From assembly GCF_900130025.1 (NCBI RefSeq), contig NZ_FQXR01000003.1, positions 284,444-348,443 of the forward strand: a DNA stretch of 64,000 nucleotides, read 5' to 3'. The position numbers and the translations under genes were made by a program. The DNA is from Sporanaerobacter acetigenes DSM 13106 (GTDB lineage: Bacteria; Bacillota; Clostridia; Tissierellales; Sporanaerobacteraceae). The notes below the pieces were generated by a model that saw only the letters and a program-made list of their open reading frames with translations, had not been told where the DNA came from and searched no databases. Positions 45,107-54,646 of this stretch are shown here, in pieces (positions within the stretch are counted from its first letter, which is position 1; every line of letters starts with the position of its first letter).

Positions 45107-45634
45107 CTATATTCTACTTGTATCACAATTATTTGGAAAATTTTTTTTTAAATTTTTACTTATAAAAATAGAAGATAGCCCTACAAAATAGCCCGTAAAA
45201 AGGCTAGCCAACAACAAAACAGGCAAATAAGAAAAAATCTTTAAATTTTTCATCATAAGACTAGCTACAGAAACTTGGGCTATATTGTGTGCTACAGCTC
45301 CAAAAATACTGACTCCTATTAAACTATATATATTGGGAAAATAGGAATATACAATATACATTGTTATACAACTTAAAATTGCACCCGATAAACTATAAAA
45401 CAAACTAGAAATGCTCCCTGTGGCCAAACTAAAAAGTATGCTTTTAAGTATTCCAACAACTAAAGCCTCTTTAAAACCAAACACTACAAGTGTGATGAGT
45501 ACTACCATATTTGACAATCCCAACTTTGCCCCAGGAGCAATAAAAGGTATTGGCATAAAAGACTCTAATATGCTAAGTGCCAACCCCAAAGAAACTAACA
45601 ATGACAAAAATACAAGTTTTCTTAAATTTTTCAT
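45107..45634 (-). CDS. Gx transporter family membrane protein
   Basis: 175 residues, five or six TM helices, with PIPFIAPGAKLGLSNMVVLI, the signature of the family also labelled heptaprenyl diphosphate synthase component I. The fold resembles ECF substrate-binding subunits. The substrate is unknown. It follows the NusG-II protein gene, its usual partner. Confidence 0.85.
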   Translation of the reverse strand: MKNLRKLVFLSLLVSLGLALSILESFMPIPFIAPGAKLGLSNMVVLITLVVFGFKEALVVGILKSILFSLATGSISSLFYSLSGAILSCITMYIVYSYFPNIYSLIGVSIFGAVAHNIAQVSVASLMMKNLKIFSYLPVLLLASLFTGYFVGLSSIFISKNLKKNFPNNCDTSRI

Positions 45635-45650
45635 CTATACCACACTCACC

Positions 45651-46031
45651 TTAATGACTAATATAATCTATATCATTATCTTTATTTTCTCCTTTTATTT
45701 CAATAACCAATCTGTTTGGCAAACAAACTATAACTTCTCCTGGCCTTTCAATATAACCTTGTTTTACATCTAATTTGTCTGGGCAATCTGCTTCAATGAC
45801 TCTTACTTTTCCATCACCTATTTCAATTAGATTATATCCAAATTCAGTTTTAACCGGAATTTGCTTTCCCACTACTTCTGGGCCAAAATATATTTTCTTA
45901 TATTCTTTTCCATCAACGGATATTACAAAATATTTTTTATCATAACTTGATATATCTCTTTTTACAAAAAATAATGATACTACACTTATTATTATAATAA
46001 AAATTATTAAATATTTATCCCCTTTTGTCAA
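45651..46031 (-). CDS. NusG domain II-containing exported protein
   Basis: About 126 residues: an N-terminal TM helix (YLIIFIIIISVVSLFFV) and a NusG domain II-like barrel (YNLIEIGDGKVRVIEADCPD). Start probably TTG at 46031 after AAAGGG; a GTG at 46040 is too close to it. Often found with Gx transporter, ApbE or Rnf genes. Function is unknown. Confidence 0.82.
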   Translation of the reverse strand: MTKGDKYLIIFIIIISVVSLFFVKRDISSYDKKYFVISVDGKEYKKIYFGPEVVGKQIPVKTEFGYNLIEIGDGKVRVIEADCPDKLDVKQGYIERPGEVIVCLPNRLVIEIKGENKDNDIDYISH

Positions 46032-46134
46032 CAAAAACACCCTTTATTTTTTCTTTTGTGTACAGATACACATATTAAGTTTACCACTTATATTCTTGGT
46101 TTACAAGTTACAATTTTTATGAATTTATGTGAAA

Positions 46135-46160
46135 AAAAGACCTATTTTATAGGTCTTTTT
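46135..46160. terminator. Terminator of the rnf operon
   Basis: AAAAAGACCTA-TTTTA-TAGGTCTTTTT is a symmetrical hairpin with A/T runs on both sides, beginning at the rnfB stop. Confidence 0.88.
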
Positions 46161-46983
46161 AAGCTTCTTTTACTTCTTCTCTTTTTTTCAACATGCTCCA
46201 TATAGCGCCTGTTGGACATTTTTGTGCACACAATCCGCAGTTTATACATTTTTCATAATCTATATGAGCCAAGTTGTTTTCAAATTGCATAGCCTTTGGA
46301 TCTGTAGGACATGCCTTAACACACATTTGGCATCCAATACATCCAATAGTACACTTTTCTTTAACTGATTTTCCGAATTCACTACTCTTACATTTAACTA
46401 TAACTTTTTGCTTATATGGAACAAGCTCAATTATTCCCTTAGGACAAGCTTTTATACATTGACCACAAGAAGTACATTTTTCAGGATCAATATTAGCTAT
46501 ACCATCAATTATTTCTATAGCTTCAAATTGACATACATCCTTACATGTTCCAAAACCTAAACATCCATATTGACAACCTTTATTTCCACCTGCTACAATA
46601 TTTGCAGCTTTACAATCTTGTAGCCCCGTATACTCATATTTTTTAATAGCCTTGCAATCGGTACCCTGACACAGTACTTTAGCTACCATCTTTTCTGCAT
46701 CTTGCCCTGATACCCCCATGATTTCTGCAACCTTATCAGCTACTGCTTTACCTCCAACAGCACAGCCATTAACTGGAGCCTTTCCTTCAGCAATTGCATT
46801 AGCTAAACCGTCGCAACCTGGAAATCCACATGCACCACAATTGGCACCAGGAAGTACACTTCTTATCTCTTCAACTTTTGGATCTGTTTCAACTGCAAAA
46901 GCCTTTGATGCAAGGGAAAGAATCACACCGAACAACAATCCTAGTCCCCCTAAAACTAATAACGGATATAATATTGTACTCAT
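46159..46983 (-). CDS. rnfB: Rnf complex subunit RnfB, polyferredoxin
   Basis: 274 residues: TM helix (residues 5-27), a Fe4S domain with PGANCGACGFPGCDGLA, then cysteine motifs including CTSCGQCIKACP, CIGCQMCVKACP and CINCGLCAQKCP. It accepts electrons from reduced ferredoxin at the membrane. Last of rnfCDGEAB. Confidence 0.96.
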   Translation of the reverse strand: MSTILYPLLVLGGLGLLFGVILSLASKAFAVETDPKVEEIRSVLPGANCGACGFPGCDGLANAIAEGKAPVNGCAVGGKAVADKVAEIMGVSGQDAEKMVAKVLCQGTDCKAIKKYEYTGLQDCKAANIVAGGNKGCQYGCLGFGTCKDVCQFEAIEIIDGIANIDPEKCTSCGQCIKACPKGIIELVPYKQKVIVKCKSSEFGKSVKEKCTIGCIGCQMCVKACPTDPKAMQFENNLAHIDYEKCINCGLCAQKCPTGAIWSMLKKREEVKEA

Positions 46984-46994
46984 TTTCTTACCTC

Positions 46995-47567
46995 CTATAC
47001 AAGTCCATTAAACCCTAGAAATGCAATGCTCATAAGCCCCGCAGATATAAGAGCTATTGGAAAACCTTTCAATGCTTCTGGAATATCTGCCAATTCTAAT
47101 TGTTCTCTGACGCCAGCCATCAATACCAATGCCAATGCAAAACCTACAGATGCTCCTACTGAATTGACAATAGTTTCAATTAAATTGTATCCTTCTTGAA
47201 TATTTAGTATTGCTACACCAAGTACAACACAGTTTGTAGTTATAAGTGGTAGATATACTCCCAATGCATTGTAAAGTGTAGGACTTGTCTTTTTAATTAC
47301 CATTTCAACAAATTGAACCAATGTAGCTATAACCAATATAAAAACAATGGTTTGTAAATATTCTAGTCCTAATTTATCTAATATAGTCTTTTGAATAATA
47401 TAAGTCAAAATAGAAGACAATGTAATAACAAAAGTTACTGCAACTCCCATTCCAAAGGCAGTATCAGTTTTCTTTGATACACCAAGAAAAGGACATATAC
47501 CTAAGAATCTTGCAAAAACATAGTTATTTACAAATACAGTACTAATCAATATAGTGAATAAAGACAT
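46995..47567 (-). CDS. rnfA: Rnf complex subunit RnfA
   Basis: 190 residues, six TM helices, with FLGICPFLGVSK and TNCVVLGVA, each cysteine-bearing segment holding part of the intramembrane 2Fe-2S cluster shared with RnfE. Confidence 0.96.
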   Translation of the reverse strand: MSLFTILISTVFVNNYVFARFLGICPFLGVSKKTDTAFGMGVAVTFVITLSSILTYIIQKTILDKLGLEYLQTIVFILVIATLVQFVEMVIKKTSPTLYNALGVYLPLITTNCVVLGVAILNIQEGYNLIETIVNSVGASVGFALALVLMAGVREQLELADIPEALKGFPIALISAGLMSIAFLGFNGLV

Positions 47568-47585
47568 TTAGTTTTCCCCCTCCCC

Positions 47586-48224
47586 TTAAGCTTCCATACT
47601 AGCTTTATTGTTTTCAGCTTCATTTTCTCTTTTCTCATTTTTCATTCTAACCTTATTGAATATACCAATTAAAATTCCAAGAATAATAAACGCTCCTGGT
47701 GGCATGATTGCAATTAAAGCTGGTTGATAAGAAGCACTCATTATTTGATGACCAAACAGTGTTCCAGCACCTAAAAGTTCCCTTATACTACCCAATATCA
47801 ACAATGCAAGAGTATAGCCAAGCCCCATTCCTAATCCATCTACTATAGATGGTACGACACCATTTTTTGAAGCAAAAGATTCTGCTCTAGCAAATATTAT
47901 ACAGTTAACAACAATCAAAGGAATAAATAGCCCTAAAGCATTATAAATTGTTGGAGAATAAGCTTTCAAAAACATATCAATTATTGTTACAAATGTTGCA
48001 ATAACAACAATAAATGATGGAATTCTTATCTTGTCTGGTATAACATTTCTAATAAGTGATATAACAAGATTTGAACCCACTAGAACTACTGTTACTGCCA
48101 ATCCCATAGCTATACCATTTACAGCAGAAGTAGTAACAGCTAGTGTAGAACACATTCCTATAAGTTGAACAAATATTGGATTTTCTTTTATTAATCCATT
48201 ATGAAATACTTGAGATAACTTCAA
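47586..48224 (-). CDS. rnfE: Rnf complex subunit RnfE
   Basis: 212 residues, six TM helices, homologous to RnfA; FVQLIGMCSTLAVT and IVVNCIIFARAE carry the cluster cysteines. The C-terminal tail is charged. TTG start after GGAGGTG. Confidence 0.95.
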   Translation of the reverse strand: MKLSQVFHNGLIKENPIFVQLIGMCSTLAVTTSAVNGIAMGLAVTVVLVGSNLVISLIRNVIPDKIRIPSFIVVIATFVTIIDMFLKAYSPTIYNALGLFIPLIVVNCIIFARAESFASKNGVVPSIVDGLGMGLGYTLALLILGSIRELLGAGTLFGHQIMSASYQPALIAIMPPGAFIILGILIGIFNKVRMKNEKRENEAENNKASMEA

Positions 48225-48250
48225 TTTTTACACCTCCAAAGAGTACATTC

Positions 48251-48832
48251 TTATTTAGACAATTTGTCATTATATACTTTTATCGCCATATTGACTCCAC
48301 TTGTCACAGCATTTGAAGTAATAGTTGCACCAGTTATAGCTTCCACTTCTGCATCCTGTGATGAAACACCTTTAACTACTACCAATTCATTTTCTATAGA
48401 TTTATCTTTAAATCTATCTTGAAATTCTGGAGTTGTGGATTTTGCACCAAGTCCTGGAGTTTCACTATGGTTTAATACTTTCATTCCAGTAATTTTATCT
48501 TCATTGGATATTCCAGTCATTATTTCTATATCTCCACCAAACCCACCTGAAATAGTCTTTATAGTATATCCTACTACATTTCCACCTTCATCTTTTCCTA
48601 TATATATCTCTAAAACATCTTGATTTGATGATACTATATCATTAAAAGTGTTTTCATCTAAAGCTTCAAATTCATTAGCAATAGGAAGCACTTCTTTTCT
48701 AGCATTATCATTTGCAATTTTATCTGCTTCAGCAATCTTGACTGAAGTTACATTGTTTGAAAATCCCAAAACTACTGCTGATATAGATGTGATTAGCAAT
48801 AAAATGAGTCCGAGTTTTAATGTCTCGTTCAT
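48251..48832 (-). CDS. rnfG: Rnf complex subunit RnfG, covalent flavoprotein
   Basis: 193 residues: one TM helix and an FMN-bind domain whose AITGATITSNAV motif (Thr about 171) is the ApbE flavinylation site. Exposed on the outer membrane face. Confidence 0.95.
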   Translation of the reverse strand: MNETLKLGLILLLITSISAVVLGFSNNVTSVKIAEADKIANDNARKEVLPIANEFEALDENTFNDIVSSNQDVLEIYIGKDEGGNVVGYTIKTISGGFGGDIEIMTGISNEDKITGMKVLNHSETPGLGAKSTTPEFQDRFKDKSIENELVVVKGVSSQDAEVEAITGATITSNAVTSGVNMAIKVYNDKLSK

Positions 48833-49801
48833 TTACTTCACCTCCCCAAATACTTTAGGTTTAGTAAACCTTTCAATAAGTGGTGTAGCTACATTCATAA
48901 GAAGTATTGAATAAGAAACACCTTCTGGATATCCTCCCTTGACTCTGATAAGAGCCGTCAAGAATCCTGCTCCTATTCCAAATATTATCTGACCCCAAGG
49001 TGTCACTGGAGAAGACGAATAGTCAGTAGCCATATAAAACGCACCTAAAATCAATCCACCTGCAAATATATGATAAGGTATATATTCAGCCTCAACTCCA
49101 AATAAGAAAAGCATAAGAACTGTAGTACCTATATAGGCAAAAGGAATTCTCCAACTGATAACTCCTCTAATAAGCAAATATACTGCACCAATCAATAATA
49201 ATAGTGCTGAAGTTTCTCCAATAGCACCTGCTATATTTCCTAAAAACATATCTTTAAGAGCTGGTAGTGCATTTCCTGCCTCTGCAACAGAAGCTGAAGC
49301 TCCAGCATCTGAAAAACCATATTTCATGATTGCTAATGGTGTAGCTGAAGTAGCTGCATCTGGTCCTGGTGCTACATAGGTTGACATAAGAGATGGCCAA
49401 GATGATAAAAGCATTGCTCTAGCTGCTAGCGCTGGATTCATGAAGTTTTGACCCAAACCTCCAAAAAATTGTTTTACTACAATAATTGCAAAAGCTGAAC
49501 CAACAACTGGTAACCACCAAGGTGCACTAGCTGGCAAGTTGAAAGCCAAAAGTATCCCTGTAACAACAGCACTAAAATCATCTACTGTAACTGGTTTCTT
49601 AAATGCTTTTTGAATAAGTGCCTCAAACACAACTGACGAAATAACAGAAATTAAAATAAGCTTAAATGCATTAAATCCAAAAAAATATATACTTCCAATC
49701 ACTGCAGGTAAAAGTGCAATGACTACATCTAACATTATCCTTTTAACAGTCTCTTCTGACCTTATATGAGGTGATGAAGAAGCAATTAATGTATTATCCA
49801 T
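48833..49801 (-). CDS. rnfD: Rnf complex subunit RnfD, covalent flavoprotein
   Basis: 322 residues with about ten TM helices. DAATSATPLAIMKYG contains the Thr that carries covalent FMN. NQR-B/RnfD family. Stop and rnfG start are directly adjacent. Confidence 0.96.
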   Translation of the reverse strand: MDNTLIASSSPHIRSEETVKRIMLDVVIALLPAVIGSIYFFGFNAFKLILISVISSVVFEALIQKAFKKPVTVDDFSAVVTGILLAFNLPASAPWWLPVVGSAFAIIVVKQFFGGLGQNFMNPALAARAMLLSSWPSLMSTYVAPGPDAATSATPLAIMKYGFSDAGASASVAEAGNALPALKDMFLGNIAGAIGETSALLLLIGAVYLLIRGVISWRIPFAYIGTTVLMLFLFGVEAEYIPYHIFAGGLILGAFYMATDYSSSPVTPWGQIIFGIGAGFLTALIRVKGGYPEGVSYSILLMNVATPLIERFTKPKVFGEVK

Positions 49802-49822
49802 GTTTGATTCCTCCTATCTAGT

Positions 49823-51151
49823 TTAAGCTCTCTTTCTCTTTGCAATAATTTCTCTTTTTGCAACTCTTATAGATTCTACTAATGGCCTTTTAGCTGGACA
49901 TATAAAAGAACAAGACCCACATTCAACACAGTCCAATGCATTGAATTCTTCTGCCTTTTCATAATCTCTGTTTAATGAATATTTGCTTAAATATAGTGGT
50001 TGTAGATTTACAGGACAAACTTCAACACATTTCCCACATCTTATACAAGGTGATATAGGCTGTGGGTTTGCTTGTTCTTCTGACAATATTAAAATTCCAG
50101 AAGTCCCTTTTATAACTGGAACTTCATCAGTATACTGACAAATTCCCATCATAGGTCCTCCCATGATGATTTTCCCAGGAATACCATTGTATCCACCACA
50201 TTGTTCTATCACTTCTTTAAAGGATGTCCCAATTTTAACAATTAAGTTTTGAGGTTCTTTAACTCCTTGTCCTGTTACAGTCACTATTCTCTCATATACA
50301 GGCTTTCCTTCAAGTATTGCCTCAGCAATTGCATTAGTTGTTCCTACATTGTCTACAACAACACCTACATCCATAGGCAACCCACCGGATGGTACACATC
50401 TTCCAGTTACAGCATTTATAATACGTTTTTCATCTCCTTGTGGGTACTTCGCCTTCAAAGACACTACCTTTATATTTGTTTCTCCTTCACAGGCTTTACG
50501 TATAGTTTTCAGTGCATCTGGTTTATTGTTTTCAATAGCAATAAACCCATTTTCAACACCTACAGCCTTCATTATAGCTTTAAGACCAAAGATAACCTTT
50601 TCAGGTCTTTCAAGCATAAGTCTGTGGTCTGAAGTAAGATATGGCTCACATTCAGCTCCATTTATAATAATAGTATCAATTTTCTTTTCTGGTGGTGGAG
50701 AAAGTTTCACATGAGTCGGAAATCCAGCTCCACCCATACCTGTAATACCAGCTTCCTTAATTATTTCAAGTATCTCTTTTGGAGACAATGAGTCTAAAGA
50801 GCCCTTTGGTTTTATACCTTCATCCAATTCATTGGCACCATCGGATTCTATCACTATGCAATTGACAGTCATACCTACTGGTGAAACCATAGGAGCTATT
50901 TTTTTAACAGTACCTGAAACGCTTGAATGTATTGGAGCAGAAACAAAAGCTTTTGCTTGTCCAATTTTTTGTCCTACCTTTACATCATCCCCAACCTTGA
51001 CTAAAGCTTCACAAGGTGCTCCTATATGTTGTTGCAAAGGTATAACTACCATTTCTGGCTCTTTTGCGCTTTTTAGGGGAATTCCCGATGTCAATTCCTT
51101 ATTGTGCGGAACATGAACTCCTCCTTTAAAAGTCAAATTATCTAGTTTCAT
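49823..51151 (-). CDS. rnfC: Rnf complex subunit RnfC, NADH-binding
   Basis: About 442 residues: N-terminal barrel, NAD/FMN domain (GMGGAGFPTHVKLSP), SLBB part and two 4Fe-4S motifs (CIRCGKCVEVCP, CVECGSCSFICP). Oxidises or reduces NAD(H). ATG at 51151 chosen behind GAGGTGG. First gene of the rnf operon, which couples ferredoxin:NAD electron flow to Na+ or H+ transport. Confidence 0.96.
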   Translation of the reverse strand: MKLDNLTFKGGVHVPHNKELTSGIPLKSAKEPEMVVIPLQQHIGAPCEALVKVGDDVKVGQKIGQAKAFVSAPIHSSVSGTVKKIAPMVSPVGMTVNCIVIESDGANELDEGIKPKGSLDSLSPKEILEIIKEAGITGMGGAGFPTHVKLSPPPEKKIDTIIINGAECEPYLTSDHRLMLERPEKVIFGLKAIMKAVGVENGFIAIENNKPDALKTIRKACEGETNIKVVSLKAKYPQGDEKRIINAVTGRCVPSGGLPMDVGVVVDNVGTTNAIAEAILEGKPVYERIVTVTGQGVKEPQNLIVKIGTSFKEVIEQCGGYNGIPGKIIMGGPMMGICQYTDEVPVIKGTSGILILSEEQANPQPISPCIRCGKCVEVCPVNLQPLYLSKYSLNRDYEKAEEFNALDCVECGSCSFICPAKRPLVESIRVAKREIIAKRKRA

Positions 51152-51216
51152 CCTTCCCACCTCTTTATTTATTGTTAATAATTATACAATTTAGGTATAA
51201 TATCTCTCTAATATAA

Positions 51217-51252
51217 AAGACCCAATTGTCTTTAAATGGGTCTTTTATATTG
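51217..51252. terminator. Terminator between the hydrogenase-like cluster and rnf
   Basis: AAAAGACCCA and TGGGTCTTTT pair over about 10 bp and are flanked by T-rich sequence on both strands. The remaining bases between 51161 and 51330 hold only the AT-rich upstream region of rnfC, with TATAAT near 51186. Confidence 0.75.
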
Positions 51253-51330
51253 AATTATCTCTATTATAACATTTATAGCCTTTGTTGTACATAATATATG
51301 CTTTTTTGCACTAAAAATAACAAATAATGT

Positions 51331-51873
51331 TTAAGAATACAACATGAAAATGCTTTCATTTATATAGTCTTTTATCCATATGAGGACTCTAGATTCGTTG
51401 ATATTTATACCATTTAACACTTTTTTTACATTTCGTGTATCGAAATTAAATTTAGCATTATTATACATATGCTTGTATAAAATTTCTATATCATCATCAA
51501 AACTTATTAAAGTCATAATAGTTTGACCCATATTTCCCAAAGGTGCTCTGTCTATGTGGCTGTATCTATAAGAAAATATAACTTTAGTTCCTTTTCCCTT
51601 TTCAGATTCAATCTTAAAATCTCCATCACAGTGAATAGCAGATTCTTTTGCCAAAGCCAATCCTAATCCTACGCTTCTAGTCTTCCTCGTAGTAAAAAAT
51701 GGATCTGTTACTTTTTCTATCAATTCCCTGTCTATTCCCTTTCCATTGTCCTCAATCTCAATTGTCAATAAATCCAATTCTAAATTTTCATCTATTCTTA
51801 TAGATACTATATTTGCACCTGCTTCTATGGAATTTCTTGCTATATCCAATACATGGAGAGAAAGTTCCTTCAC
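51331..51873 (-). CDS. HATPase-domain protein in the hydrogenase-like cluster
   Basis: 180 residues, mostly a GHKL ATPase: N box ARNSIEAGA, G1 EDNGKGID, G2 TRSVGLGLALAKESA. No HisKA, sensor or receiver domain, so it is not a standard sensor kinase. GTG start after AGAGGTAG. It is the last gene of a six-gene string (54.6 to 51.3 kb). Confidence 0.82.
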   Translation of the reverse strand: MKELSLHVLDIARNSIEAGANIVSIRIDENLELDLLTIEIEDNGKGIDRELIEKVTDPFFTTRKTRSVGLGLALAKESAIHCDGDFKIESEKGKGTKVIFSYRYSHIDRAPLGNMGQTIMTLISFDDDIEILYKHMYNNAKFNFDTRNVKKVLNGININESRVLIWIKDYINESIFMLYS

Positions 51874-51879
51874 TTTTAT

Positions 51880-52596
51880 CTACCTCTTTTTTTCTTTTAA
51901 ATATTTTATCACTTCTTCTCTTGTCAATTTATCTATCTCAATAAAATTTTCAGCCTCACTGATATTATATAAATCATGAGCATCTGAATTTACAATCTTT
52001 TTATACCTGGACAAATCTATGAATTTTTGCATTTTTCGCAAATCTCCTTGAGAAGATATTTCAATAGTTGCAATTTGAAGTTCTTCTGGTATAAAACCAA
52101 GAGTAGATATGATACTATAAGACATTCTATTTACATGAGCAGGTACCATAACTCCATTATTCAAACTTGCAAATTTGTTTACTTCATCAATAGTATATGA
52201 ACATCTACTTATAAGTAATTTGTCCAATTTGCCTACAATTTCATCTTTAACATCAAGTATCAGTTGCTCTTCAAAAAACTTTTCTTTGTTTTTTATATAA
52301 GGTAAGCTATCATAAATCCTTCGAGAAAATTTTAATCCATCTTTCACGTCTTCAAAAAAACAAAGAACGTGCACTTCTTCCTTTGTGGTCACTTCAATTC
52401 CTGGAATAACAAGTATGTTTTTATCTTCACCTAATTTCATGATACTTTCTATGTTTTCCATTGTATTGTGATCTGTAATAGATATAATATCAAGTTTTTT
52501 TATATAGGCCATATTTACAATATTGTTGGGAGTCATATCACGAGATGCACAAGGAGACAAGGCTGAATGTATGTGAAGATCTATGCTATAATCCAT
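51880..52596 (-). CDS. PHP-domain metal-dependent phosphoesterase
   Basis: About 238 residues with DLHIHSALSPCASRDMTP, SITDHNTMEN, VIPGIEV and VNSDAHDL, the PHP metal ligands of the YciV/TrpH group. Likely hydrolyses a nucleotide phosphate. ATG at 52596 follows the DRTGG gene stop by one base. Confidence 0.88.
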   Translation of the reverse strand: MDYSIDLHIHSALSPCASRDMTPNNIVNMAYIKKLDIISITDHNTMENIESIMKLGEDKNILVIPGIEVTTKEEVHVLCFFEDVKDGLKFSRRIYDSLPYIKNKEKFFEEQLILDVKDEIVGKLDKLLISRCSYTIDEVNKFASLNNGVMVPAHVNRMSYSIISTLGFIPEELQIATIEISSQGDLRKMQKFIDLSRYKKIVNSDAHDLYNISEAENFIEIDKLTREEVIKYLKEKKR

Positions 52597-52597
52597 A

Positions 52598-52930
52598 TTA
52601 GATACCCAGTTCATTTAATTTACAAGCTATTTCATAACTACTTAAATTGCTTCTAAATAGTGGCATATTTATTTCATTGGCTTTTTTTATGGTTTCCTCG
52701 TCTATTTCCATACCTTCTGCTACAATGATACATGAAGTACCAACAAGAGTAGCCACTGCTATGATATTTAAATGAGTTTGTATAGTTATCCAAATATTGT
52801 TTTCATTTGCACTAGACATGACTACACTCAGCAAATCCCCTATATATGCGCCTTCAACTTCCTTGTCTTCTTCACTGTATCCAGCAATTACCTCTAAATT
52901 TAAACTTTCTTTTATTTTTTTTAATTTCAT
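52598..52930 (-). CDS. DRTGG-domain protein, copy 1
   Basis: 110 residues resembling the DRTGG domain (ITIQTHLNIIAVATLVGTSC segment) found in phosphotransacetylase and hydrogenase clusters. Related to the protein at 54643-55011. Probable ligand-binding module. Its ligand is unknown. Confidence 0.75.
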   Translation of the reverse strand: MKLKKIKESLNLEVIAGYSEEDKEVEGAYIGDLLSVVMSSANENNIWITIQTHLNIIAVATLVGTSCIIVAEGMEIDEETIKKANEINMPLFRSNLSSYEIACKLNELGI

Positions 52931-52942
52931 AAATATTACCCC

Positions 52943-54196
52943 CTATTTAAAAATACAATCTTCTATATTGGCAAATCCTCTCACTACATCTTCTGCCAAA
53001 GCTCTACATGTAGGAGCACCGCAAGACCCACAGTCCAGACCTGGAAGAAAATCTAATATTTCTTCTATCATTTCAAGTTTTTCAATGGCTTTTTGTATAT
53101 CATCATCAAGAGTTAATATTCCTTTAGGCTCAATATTTTCCGTCCAATTTATAAATTCATTTTTTAAATAATAGTCTATATGCTCATCTTCTGTATATAT
53201 TGATGATTTATATTCTTTTTCCGTAGCTTTGGTTGACAACTCTCTTATAATACTTTTAGCTATAAAAGGATTTTCCACATTTAGAGGACCTCCTACACAT
53301 CCCCCTACACAGGCAAGCCCTTCAAAAAACACTACTCCATCCAATTTTCCCAACTCTATTTCCTCTAAAATATTCATGACATTTTCTATACCATCTACTG
53401 CAATATAATTGTCCACATCAATGGAATAACTTTGGCCGCCAACTCGAGCCCAGCCTATACCACCTGGAGTAGCTCTTTCATACTCATGAGTATTTTTCAC
53501 ACCCTTCATTTTTTTAACTATTTCCCCATAAATTTTATTTATAGCTATAGCACCATCCAAAGAAGAATCCTTTATTCCTATGGGATTTTTTATACTAGTC
53601 ACTTTTGCTGGACAAGGTGTCAAATAAAAAACACCAACTTCTTCTTTTTCATATCCATATTTCTTCATAGCCATATCTTTTGCTATCCTTCCAGCGACTT
53701 CCATAGCTGATTCTACAGTTATTATATTGTCAATAAGAGAAGAAAATCTTACCTGTATAAGCCTTAAAACCGCTGGACAAAAAGAAGAAATAATGGGTTT
53801 AGGCAAATTGTCGTTTTTTATCATATTCTTTATTGTTACGGAAAGTATATCAGCCGCTATTCCTTCATCAAAGACATCATCAAATCCTAGCATTTTTATG
53901 CCTTCATATACTTTGTTCATATCTGTTTTCGAACTAAATTGTCCATATAGTGTAATCCCAGGAATAGCAATATTGTACTTGAACTCTTTTAATTTATCCA
54001 AACTGTCTGTTATTGAATCTTGAGCATGACTGGGACATACTCTTATACATTCTCCACAGTCAACACATCTTTCTTTGATGATGTGAGCTTTTTTGTTTCT
54101 AACCCTTATAGCTTCTGTAGGACAACGTCTCATGCAATGAGTGCAACCTATACACTTATCTTCATTCAACAATACCGAATGAATATATTTTTTCAT
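52943..54196 (-). CDS. [FeFe]-hydrogenase-like iron-sulfur protein (large-subunit C-terminal domain)
   Basis: About 417 residues: two ferredoxin motifs (CIGCTHCMRRCP, CVDCGECIRVCP), a hydrogenase large-subunit core with SSFCPAVLRLIQ, TPCPAKVTSIKNP and FFEGLACVGGCVGGP, then a C-terminal Fe4S motif PGLDCGSCGAPTC. L1 has one Cys where catalytic enzymes have the TSCCP type, and L2 lacks the usual glutamate, so H-cluster function is uncertain. Such proteins are thought to be sensory or of unknown activity. ATG at 54196. Confidence 0.85.
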   Translation of the reverse strand: MKKYIHSVLLNEDKCIGCTHCMRRCPTEAIRVRNKKAHIIKERCVDCGECIRVCPSHAQDSITDSLDKLKEFKYNIAIPGITLYGQFSSKTDMNKVYEGIKMLGFDDVFDEGIAADILSVTIKNMIKNDNLPKPIISSFCPAVLRLIQVRFSSLIDNIITVESAMEVAGRIAKDMAMKKYGYEKEEVGVFYLTPCPAKVTSIKNPIGIKDSSLDGAIAINKIYGEIVKKMKGVKNTHEYERATPGGIGWARVGGQSYSIDVDNYIAVDGIENVMNILEEIELGKLDGVVFFEGLACVGGCVGGPLNVENPFIAKSIIRELSTKATEKEYKSSIYTEDEHIDYYLKNEFINWTENIEPKGILTLDDDIQKAIEKLEMIEEILDFLPGLDCGSCGAPTCRALAEDVVRGFANIEDCIFK

Positions 54197-54217
54197 CTCT
54201 ATACCACCCAATCTTTT

Positions 54218-54646
54218 TTATTTTAAACAAATCTTCATATTGACACATGTTTCATTCCCCTCACTAGATAATATCTGAAAATCATCGCAAAATTTTTTCA
54301 TATTGGGTAAACCCATACCTGCCCCAAATCCTAGTTCTCTTATATCATTAGGTGCTGTAGAATATCCTTCTTGCATCGCTAAATCTAAATCCTTGATTCC
54401 AGGGCCCTTATCTTTAGCTAAAACCTCAATACATTCTGGAGATACTGTCACAAAAATCTTACCTCCCTTTGAATGAATAACAATATTCATCTCCGCTTCA
54501 TAAGTAACTATAGCAGCTTTTCTAATTATTTTAGAATTTATGCCTAAATGAGTAAGCATTTTTTTCATATTGCTAGATGCTTCACCTGCCCTAGAAAAAT
54601 CGTTTTCCAATATTTCATATTCTAATTTAATAATACTATGACTCAT
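54218..54646 (-). CDS. RsbW/SpoIIAB-like anti-sigma-type ATPase
   Basis: 142 residues with a small HATPase: AIVTYEAEMNIVIHSKGG (N box), KDKGPGIKD (G1) and GFGAGMGLPNMKK (G2). Resembles serine-kinase anti-sigma factors, but neither sigma nor anti-anti-sigma genes are adjacent. Overlaps the preceding DRTGG stop (ATGA). Confidence 0.82.
   Translation of the reverse strand: MSHSIIKLEYEILENDFSRAGEASSNMKKMLTHLGINSKIIRKAAIVTYEAEMNIVIHSKGGKIFVTVSPECIEVLAKDKGPGIKDLDLAMQEGYSTAPNDIRELGFGAGMGLPNMKKFCDDFQILSSEGNETCVNMKICLK

Noticed and set aside
50249..50714. Two overlapping plus-strand frames of over 120 codons
   Set aside because: Both lie antisense to rnfC and have compositions expected from its reverse complement.
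51160..51215. Promoter of the rnf operon
   Set aside because: A TATAAT is present near 51186, but no convincing -35 at 16-18 bp, so no promoter was listed.
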